Source: Dehalococcoidales bacterium
GTDB lineage: Bacteria; Chloroflexota; Dehalococcoidia; Dehalococcoidales; UBA5627
Direction of reading: 5' to 3'
Length of the DNA stretch: 20,540 bases
NCBI GenBank assembly: GCA_012520835.1
Contig: JAAYNN010000121.1
Span: forward strand, 1 to 20,540
Shown here: positions 14,881 through 20,540 of the stretch, in pieces
How positions within the stretch are numbered: position 1 is the stretch's first letter
How the letters are laid out: the number at the start of each line of letters is the position of its first letter
Notes under the pieces: generated by a model
What the model was told of the DNA's origin: nothing
Databases searched by the model: none
The model's input: only the letters and a program-made list of their open reading frames with translations
Program-made: the position numbers and the translations under genes

Positions 14881-15795
14881 CTAAATCCGCTTTTTCAACC
14901 AGTCGAGAATTAAAGATAATATCTGGGCATCCATCGGTACCGATATCTGTTTTTTATATGTAGAAAGGCTGGGTTTCCCCTTATCAGAACGCAGCATATG
15001 GGTGATATCGGGAAGCTCGTGGCTTTCGAAATCGCTTTTAACCAGTTCCGCCATCTTCTTCAAGTCCGCCGGGTCAACCTGTATATCCTTCGAGCCGGTT
15101 ATCGCCAGTATCGGGCATTTAATCGCCGGAAAGTCGTCAGCCGGATTGTAATCAAGAAACTCGCGCATCCATTTGGCATTTATCCTGGCTACCAGCTGAA
15201 TACGAAACCAGTCTTTGGTTGATTTTTTTATTTTATCTATCTGTTTCTGCTGCACCCTGGCAACATCGATACGAAACGTTTTAACCAGCCAGGTATTGAA
15301 ACCGGTAAGCCCCTGTACTATCTGCCGGGATTGCCACTTCAGCAGGTCTTCGCCCCTCTGGCAGCTTCCTGCTAATAGGATGATGCCGGCGACATCGCTT
15401 CCGCTACCGGCCAGCCTGGAAGCAATAATAGCCCCTTCGCTGTGCCCCAGTAAAAATATCCGGACGGGATTGACCGATGCGTAGTTTTTGAAATATGAAA
15501 GGACTGAGGAGACATCAGCAATGTTATCATAAAAACCGGTTGACCAGTAATCACCCCCGCTCTTCCCCACCCCCCTCTTGTCGTAGCGCAGGCTGGCTAT
15601 GCCGTTTTCAGCCAGGGAATGAGCGATTTCCTTGAAGACATTGATGGAATATCCCGGGGCGTTTTCATTTCTGTCCACCTGCCCCGAACCGGGGATCAGC
15701 AGTACACCCGGGAATTTGCCTTCTGATTGAGGTAACGCGACCGTAGCCGAGAATTTTACATCATCGACCTCAATTTCCACTTCATGCTCTACCAT
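14881..15795 (-). CDS. Alpha/beta hydrolase (esterase/peptidase-like)
   Basis: A 304-residue cytoplasmic alpha/beta hydrolase; I see no signal peptide. The nucleophile elbow is GHSEG (117-121, S119), the acid is probably D237 in GSKD, and the histidine is H266 in DITHML. The oxyanion loop region is IPGSGQVDRNE (34-44), and YDKRGVGKS (71-79) is a common stretch in this subfamily. The layout resembles COG1073-type hydrolases, whose substrates are mostly unknown; no specific reaction can be assigned. A strong GGAGG ribosome site precedes the ATG. The gene heads a minus-strand pair with recN and is divergent from the ABC/AttH operon, sharing a 178-base intergenic region. Confidence 0.88.
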   Translation of the reverse strand: MVEHEVEIEVDDVKFSATVALPQSEGKFPGVLLIPGSGQVDRNENAPGYSINVFKEIAHSLAENGIASLRYDKRGVGKSGGDYWSTGFYDNIADVSSVLSYFKNYASVNPVRIFLLGHSEGAIIASRLAGSGSDVAGIILLAGSCQRGEDLLKWQSRQIVQGLTGFNTWLVKTFRIDVARVQQKQIDKIKKSTKDWFRIQLVARINAKWMREFLDYNPADDFPAIKCPILAITGSKDIQVDPADLKKMAELVKSDFESHELPDITHMLRSDKGKPSLSTYKKQISVPMDAQILSLILDWLKKRI

Positions 15796-15857
15796 GCCTT
15801 ACCTCCGGCGGCGGGGTTGATGCAGTCAGCCCGCAAAGACCTGCCAGTGCCGTTTTG

Positions 15858-15863
15858 ATTATA
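15858..15863 (-). promoter_or_regulatory. Possible -10 box for the hydrolase-recN pair
   Basis: The minus strand shows a perfect TATAAT (complement of 15858-15863), 62 bases before the hydrolase ATG. The -35 region 17-18 bases upstream (TTCAAC/TTTCAA) is weak. It lies back to back with the plus-strand promoter at 15882-15910. Confidence 0.4.
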
Positions 15864-15881
15864 CATTATCGGGCGTAAATG

Positions 15882-15910
15882 TTGAAAGAAAACCTTTTTC
15901 AATCTACAAT
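15882..15910 (+). promoter_or_regulatory. Promoter of the ABC/AttH operon with an internal inverted repeat
   Basis: TTGAAA (15882-15887), a 17-base spacer and TACAAT (15905-15910) give five of six consensus bases in each box. An inverted repeat TTGAAA...TTTCAA (15882-15887 and 15897-15902) covers the -35 box and most of the spacer, which is a plausible site for a repressor, though AT-rich and possibly chance. Confidence 0.55.
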
Positions 15911-15973
15911 ATTCACACCAGTCATTTCGTTTTTCCCGGGCCAGGTGCCAATTTTGCTCTACAGGAAGTTGAT

Positions 15974-16678
15974 ATGAATAAAGAAAGCGAGAACGCCCCG
16001 CTGATTTCCCTGCAGAAAGCCAGCAAGAGTTATGTCGAAGGACTGACGGTTCTCCCAGTCCTGAAAGCCATCGACGCCGACTTTGCAAAAGGTGAATGCG
16101 TGGCGCTGCTCGGGCCCAGCGGTTCGGGAAAATCGACCATGTTGAACGTTATCAGCGGCATCGACAAGCTCGATAGCGGTAAAATTATCATCAACGATGT
16201 CGATATCACCAATCTCAGCGAACAGAAACGCACGCTCTTCCGCCGTAAAAACATCGGCTTCGTTTTCCAGTTCTTCAACCTGATTCCGACACTGACGGTA
16301 ATGGAGAATATCCTGCTGCCCATGGAACTGAACGGTATGAATAATAAGGAACCAGCCATGGAGCTACTGAACGAGGTTGGGCTTTTCGACAGGAGGAATG
16401 ATTACCCCGACAAGTTATCCGGCGGCGAACAGCAGCGCATCGCCATTATCCGCGCCCTGGTGCACGACCCGCTGGTGATACTGGCCGATGAACCGACCGG
16501 CAATGTGGACAGGGATACCGGCCAGAATATTCTGAACATTATGGACCGCTTGATTCGCCAAAAAAATAAAAACCTGATAATGGTTACCCATAGCAAAGAG
16601 GTCGCCAAATTCGCCGACCGCATGCTGCTGCTTGAAAACGGAAAACTCACAAAGCACAGCAAGGAAGTCACATGGTAA
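15974..16678 (+). CDS. ABC transporter ATPase (LolD/MacB/AttE-like)
   Basis: A 234-residue ATPase of the type paired with FtsX-like permeases. Walker A is GPSGSGKST (47-55), the Q-loop VFQFFN (97-102), the signature LSGGEQQR (148-155), Walker B VILADEPTG (168-176) and the switch histidine H206 in MVTHS. This class (LolD, MacB, FtsE) usually powers mechanical movement of extracytoplasmic domains rather than import of small solutes. AGGAAG lies six bases before the ATG. The stop codon overlaps the permease start by seven bases, so the two products are made together. It is the first gene of a three-gene plus-strand operon. Confidence 0.93.
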   Translation: MNKESENAPLISLQKASKSYVEGLTVLPVLKAIDADFAKGECVALLGPSGSGKSTMLNVISGIDKLDSGKIIINDVDITNLSEQKRTLFRRKNIGFVFQFFNLIPTLTVMENILLPMELNGMNNKEPAMELLNEVGLFDRRNDYPDKLSGGEQQRIAIIRALVHDPLVILADEPTGNVDRDTGQNILNIMDRLIRQKNKNLIMVTHSKEVAKFADRMLLLENGKLTKHSKEVTW

Positions 16679-19206
16679 GCCGCATACTCTCGCGTTCCAT
16701 CTGGAAATATTTCTTCAAGCACCCGTGGGTCATCCTGCTTTCGATTATCGGCGTTTCCATCGGTGTTGCCGTTGTGATAGCTATAGATATTGCCAACACC
16801 AGCGCGCAGAAAGCCTTCCAGATTTCGGTCGAGAATGCAACTGGAACAGCTACCCATCAAATAAACGGCGGTCCGCTGGGAATGGATGAGAGTTTCTATA
16901 CGGATCTTGTAATGGCATTTCCCGAAGTCGAAGCCTCCCCGGTAGTGGACGGCTACGTCAAGCTGCAGGGCGAAACCATTCAACTGATGGGTCTGGATAT
17001 TTTTTCCAGTTCATATATGACCGACGAGATGAGCGGCACCTTCGATATGTCGGCGCTGGCGCTGCTGGTGGAACCCCATACCGTTCTTGTTCCCTATGTT
17101 ATGGCGGAACGAATGGATATTGCCACCGGAGATATGATTATTATATCCATCGCCGGGCTGGAAGCGCATGTAAAAGTAATCGGCAATGTCGGCAAAGAGG
17201 ATGATTCCAAAATCGACGGGCTGCTGGTGGCTGATATCTCCACTGCCCAGGAACTTTTAGGAAAAACAGGCGTTATTGATAACATCAGCCTGGTTGTTGC
17301 AGCGGACGATAAGGATACTCTTGCAGCTATCGAAAGCTGGCTGCCGCTGGGTATGACGCTGATTTCAACCGCTGCCGGCAATGAATCCACCCTGAATATG
17401 ACCGATGCCTTCAGGACCAACCTGACAGCCATGAGCATGCTGGCGCTGCTGGTCGGCATGTTCCTGATATACAATACCATGACTTTTTCGGTGCTGCAGC
17501 GCCGCGGACTTCTGGGTTCGCTGCGTGTACTGGGAGCCACGCGCCGCGAGATATTTACCGAGGTTTTAATCGAAGCCGCCATTATTGCCATTATCGGCAC
17601 CGGCATCGGGGTACTGTTAGGCATCTTTCTGGGGCAGGGGCTGATTAAACTGGTGGCCGGCACTATCGACAGCCTCTACTTCACGCTGACAGTGACCACC
17701 TTCGAGCTTTCATCGGGAATCTTTATAAAGGGAGCGCTTTTAGGCATAATAACTTCGCTGGTGGCTTCTTTCATCCCGGCTTTCGAAGCGGCGGCATCGA
17801 GGCCGCAAATCGTCCGCTTCCGCTCGGTCATCGAAAGCCTGGCACAGAAACTGCTGCCCAAAATCACCCTGGCCGGCCTGGGGATGATCGTTTTATCGGT
17901 TATCATACTGTTTTTATCGGAACGCAGCCTGATTGCCGGATTCGCTTCGCTCTTTTTGCTGGTAATCGGCTTTGCTATGTGCGTGCCGTTGATTGCCGAA
18001 CTGATTTCCAGGTATCTCGGTATTTTCATGAACATGGTTGGCAGCAAGACCAGTGTGCTCTACAAGATGGCGGTAACCGGCATTGCCGGCTCCATCAGCC
18101 GCACCGGGACAGCCATTGCCGCCATGGTGGTAGCCATCTCGGTGGTGATCGGCATGGGGATTATGATAGAGAGCTTCCGCACGACGGTGCAGTTATGGAT
18201 GCAGCAGGCTATACAGGGGGACGTTTATATCAACACCATGGAGAACGTTTCCAGCACCGCCGAAACACCGCTGCCCTTTGAACTGGTCGAACAAATCAAA
18301 TCTCTCGATGGCATCGCAGCCACCAAGGGATTGAAAACCGTTTTTTTGGCTACCGATTACGGCACACTGGAGACCGATGTGATTACGCCAGTCGAACAGT
18401 GCCGCACCGAATACCAGTTGAAGACCGGAAACCACCTCCCGGCCTGGGAAAGCCTGAAGAACGGCGAAGCCGTTTACATCTCCGAACCTCTCTCTTACAA
18501 ATATGATATCGGAGTGGGGGATAAGATTGCTTTTTATACGGAACAGGGCATAAAGGAATACGCTATCAGCGGCATCTATTATGACTACAGTACGGATGCC
18601 GGCAAGGTTATCATGGCGCAGAGTGTCTATACCAATTACTGGCACGATGATACCATCGCTTCGCTGGGGTTATATCTGATAAATCCGGCAGATAAGGATG
18701 GCACTATGACCGCGGTAAAAGCGATTGTAGCGGATGCGCCCGGCATCACGGTCACCGACAGCTATACCATACGGGGCAATGTGCTGGAATTATTCGACCG
18801 CACCTTCCTGATTACCAAAGTGCTCGAGTTGCTGGCAATTATAGTAGCCTTTATCGGCATACTGAGCGCCTTGATGGCTTACCAGTTGGAAAAAATCAAG
18901 GAACTCGGCATCCTGAGAGCCGCCGGCGTAACACCCAATCAGATATGGAGCATGACGGCACTGCAAACCGGGCTGATGGGGGCTATTTCGGGGATTCTGG
19001 CGATCCCGCTGGGGATACTCATGTCGATATTACTGATTCAGACCATCAATATCCGCTCCTTCGGCTGGAGCATCCAGATGGCAGTAGGCGCCGGCACGAT
19101 ACTGGAAGCACTGGCAATTGCCATCGTGGCATCCCTTCTGGCAAGTGTTTACCCTTCATGGAAGATGTCGAAAATCTCGCCTGCCGAAGCCTTGAGGGAG
19201 GAATAG
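16672..19206 (+). CDS. Double-FtsX ABC transporter permease
   Basis: An 844-residue permease. A first membrane helix (about 20-40) is followed by an extracytoplasmic domain (about 45-240). The first FtsX block (about 250-385) includes RVLGATRREIF and two further helices. A central pair of helices follows (about 395-445), then another helix (about 472-495), a second external domain (about 500-710), and a C-terminal FtsX block (about 717-840) with ILRAAGVTPNQIW. Having two FtsX domains in one chain, it can act as a pseudo-dimer with one ATPase dimer, as in BceB- or AttF/G-like systems. The substrate cannot be read from sequence; the AttH-like lipoprotein encoded next suggests a link to lipoprotein or envelope-lipid handling. 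GGGAGGA at its 3' end serves the next gene. Confidence 0.9.
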   Translation: MVSRILSRSIWKYFFKHPWVILLSIIGVSIGVAVVIAIDIANTSAQKAFQISVENATGTATHQINGGPLGMDESFYTDLVMAFPEVEASPVVDGYVKLQGETIQLMGLDIFSSSYMTDEMSGTFDMSALALLVEPHTVLVPYVMAERMDIATGDMIIISIAGLEAHVKVIGNVGKEDDSKIDGLLVADISTAQELLGKTGVIDNISLVVAADDKDTLAAIESWLPLGMTLISTAAGNESTLNMTDAFRTNLTAMSMLALLVGMFLIYNTMTFSVLQRRGLLGSLRVLGATRREIFTEVLIEAAIIAIIGTGIGVLLGIFLGQGLIKLVAGTIDSLYFTLTVTTFELSSGIFIKGALLGIITSLVASFIPAFEAAASRPQIVRFRSVIESLAQKLLPKITLAGLGMIVLSVIILFLSERSLIAGFASLFLLVIGFAMCVPLIAELISRYLGIFMNMVGSKTSVLYKMAVTGIAGSISRTGTAIAAMVVAISVVIGMGIMIESFRTTVQLWMQQAIQGDVYINTMENVSSTAETPLPFELVEQIKSLDGIAATKGLKTVFLATDYGTLETDVITPVEQCRTEYQLKTGNHLPAWESLKNGEAVYISEPLSYKYDIGVGDKIAFYTEQGIKEYAISGIYYDYSTDAGKVIMAQSVYTNYWHDDTIASLGLYLINPADKDGTMTAVKAIVADAPGITVTDSYTIRGNVLELFDRTFLITKVLELLAIIVAFIGILSALMAYQLEKIKELGILRAAGVTPNQIWSMTALQTGLMGAISGILAIPLGILMSILLIQTINIRSFGWSIQMAVGAGTILEALAIAIVASLLASVYPSWKMSKISPAEALREE

Positions 19207-19207
19207 C

Positions 19208-20365
19208 ATGATAAAAAGCGTCAGCATGAAAATAATCTGCCCCCTGCTTGTTCTGATATTGATAGCTGTCTCCGCCGGTTTAAGCGGCTGCAGCTGCAAT
19301 AAGGTCAGCGTAAGCGACGATAAAATTAATGTCATCGAAGCCTTGAGCAGCAGCGATACCGAGGGGTACAGCATAGCCGACAGGGTAATCGATTTTTCCT
19401 TCCCGGGAGACCACGGCCCGCACGATAGTTTCCGCAACGAGTGGTGGTATTTTACCGGCAACCTCTATGATGCTGACGGCAACCGCTTCGGCTACCAGCT
19501 GACCTTTTTCCGCATCGCCTTAAGCCCGTTAACGGTTGCCAGGACTTCCGCCTGGGCTACCGACCAGGCTTATATGGCACATTTTACGGTATCCGATATA
19601 CAGAATGAGAAGTTTTACTGCTTCGAAAGATTTAACCGGGACGCACTCGGCCTGGCCGGTTTCAGCGCCGAGCCCTTTAAAATGAACGTCGGCGACTGGT
19701 ACATGCTGGGCACGGGAGATGGCGCATTCCCATGGCAGTTGTATGCCTCAAAAAACGGCATCACTTTATCACTGGACGTAACCCCCCTGAAAGATATCGT
19801 TTTCGAAGGAGAAAAGGGATTGAGCTATAAGAGCGTCGATAAGACCAGCGCGTCTTACTACTACTCCATTACACGGCTGGCAACCGGCGGCTATATAGAA
19901 ATAGACGGCACCAGGCATGAAGTCAGCGGCAACAGCTGGCTGGATCGCGAATGGAGTACCAGCACCTTAAGCGAGGAGCAGGGCGGCTGGGACTGGTTCT
20001 CGATACAGTTGAACGATAATACCGAAATTGTTTATTTCCAGCTCAGATACAAGGACGGCAGCGTCTATCCTTATAACGAAGGGTTAATCGTAAATGACGA
20101 TGGCAGCACTGTCAAACTGGGCACGGGCGATATTGTTTTAACCGTGCTGGATACTTGGAAAAGCAAAACCGGCGTTACATATCCCCTGAAATGGCGGGCG
20201 GAGGTAGTACCTCTGGCAAAGACGCTGATAGTGGAAGCGGCATTCAACGGACAGGAACTCGACCTGAGCACGCGCTACTGGGAAGGGGCGGTCAATATCT
20301 ACGATGCGCAGGATACGAATAAGATAATCGGCATGGGATATCTTGAAATGACAGGGTACGGATAA
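19208..20365 (+). CDS. AttH/CrtC-like lipocalin-fold lipoprotein
   Basis: A 385-residue protein with a lipoprotein signal peptide; the lipobox LSGC puts the lipid on C28. The mature part matches the AttH/carotenoid 1,2-hydratase-like family (COG5621, 'predicted secreted hydrolase'). The N-terminal signature is FPGDHGPHDSFRNEWWYFTG (65-84), and a second block includes SWLDREWS (about 242-249) and GGWDWF. The family has two lipocalin-like barrels; CrtC members hydrate carotenoids, but most AttH-type proteins have no known reaction, and no carotenoid genes are nearby. In Agrobacterium, attH lies with an ABC transporter (attEFG), the same arrangement as here. It begins one base after the permease stop, with a strong GGAGG, so it is translated as part of the same operon. 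Confidence 0.88.
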   Translation: MIKSVSMKIICPLLVLILIAVSAGLSGCSCNKVSVSDDKINVIEALSSSDTEGYSIADRVIDFSFPGDHGPHDSFRNEWWYFTGNLYDADGNRFGYQLTFFRIALSPLTVARTSAWATDQAYMAHFTVSDIQNEKFYCFERFNRDALGLAGFSAEPFKMNVGDWYMLGTGDGAFPWQLYASKNGITLSLDVTPLKDIVFEGEKGLSYKSVDKTSASYYYSITRLATGGYIEIDGTRHEVSGNSWLDREWSTSTLSEEQGGWDWFSIQLNDNTEIVYFQLRYKDGSVYPYNEGLIVNDDGSTVKLGTGDIVLTVLDTWKSKTGVTYPLKWRAEVVPLAKTLIVEAAFNGQELDLSTRYWEGAVNIYDAQDTNKIIGMGYLEMTGYG

Positions 20366-20378
20366 GGGATTTTAATAT

Positions 20379-20422
20379 TGTCATGCTGAGTTCGTAGTGG
20401 TCGAACGAGGCATCTGGGGTGG
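20379..20422 (+). repeat. Dispersed repeat, copy 2
   Basis: This 44-base stretch matches the reverse complement of 9371-9414 with about five mismatches. It starts with TGTCATGCTGAGTTC and ends in CATCTGGGG. It lies 13 bases after the stop of the AttH-like gene. Confidence 0.75.
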
Positions 20423-20494
20423 GATTAAAAATCCCGCAAGCCATTTGTGATTAAATGGAAGCCGTTCGTGGTGAGCGTGTCGAACCACAACGGC
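20421..20494. repeat. Three consecutive inverted repeats
   Basis: Three hairpins in a row: GGGATT/AATCCC (20421-20435, 3-base loop), CCATTT/AAATGG (20441-20458, 6-base loop), and a longer one at 20461-20494 with arms GCCGTTCGTGGT and ACCACAACGGC (one bulged base) around an 11-base loop. None is followed by a T tract, so they do not look like a standard terminator. The third has the GAGCGTGTCGAACC core of a REP-like dispersed repeat. Confidence 0.65.
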
Positions 20495-20515
20495 GTCGAT
20501 TAAATAAATATGTTT

Positions 20516-20540
20516 CTTCCGTTCGTTTGACCCTTCGACA
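20516..20540. repeat. Partial further repeat unit cut by the window end
   Basis: CCGTTCGTTTGACCCTTCGACA at the edge resembles the start of another palindromic unit of the same cluster (compare GCCGTTCGTGG at 20461 and ACCCTTCACTG at 9335). The matching right arm would lie outside the window. Confidence 0.4.

Overview
The window looks like chromosomal DNA from an anaerobic bacterium, most likely of the Chloroflexota (Dehalococcoidia-like). That placement is an inference from moderate GC, monoderm-style lipoproteins, a hydrogenase-4-like operon and short dispersed palindromic repeats of a kind I associate with that group. No rRNA or tRNA is present to confirm it.

Layout. (1) Positions 1-1840: the 3' part of a presenilin/signal-peptide-peptidase-like intramembrane aspartyl protease (family A22), then a membrane-anchored HtrA-type serine protease ending in a strong terminator. 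(2) 1894-9222: a well-formed promoter with a palindrome at the predicted start site, then six tightly packed genes for a complex I / group 4 hydrogenase-like membrane complex (hyfB, C, E, F, G, I type). (3) 9223-9592: a gene-free stretch with dispersed repeats. (4) 9593-12649, minus strand: a glycine-betaine/proline-betaine type ABC importer (ATPase with CBS domains, permease, binding lipoprotein), with a 445-base gene-free upstream region. (5) 13095-15795, minus strand: recN preceded by an alpha/beta hydrolase. (6) 15974-20365, plus strand, divergent from (5): an ABC ATPase, a double-FtsX permease and an AttH/CrtC-like lipoprotein. (7) 20366-20540: a cluster of inverted repeats, one nearly identical to a copy in (3).

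The most notable system is the hydrogenase-like operon. The large subunit has lost all four cysteines that hold the NiFe centre (S233, E236, S520 and G523 occupy their places). The small subunit has lost all four cysteines that hold the [4Fe-4S] cluster (D54, A57, D121, N151). No ferredoxin-like subunit is encoded alongside. The membrane arm nevertheless keeps the glutamates and lysines used for ion movement in complex I-type antiporter subunits, and every reading frame is intact. The operon therefore appears to encode a redox-silent relative of the energy-converting hydrogenases. It belongs near the known 'Ehr' (energy-converting hydrogenase-related) complexes, but with the small-subunit cluster gone as well. 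What drives it, or what it does instead, cannot be told from the sequence.

The remaining modules are membrane protein quality control (A22 protease plus HtrA), osmolyte uptake, DNA repair, and an export or lipoprotein-handling ABC system; each is recognisable.
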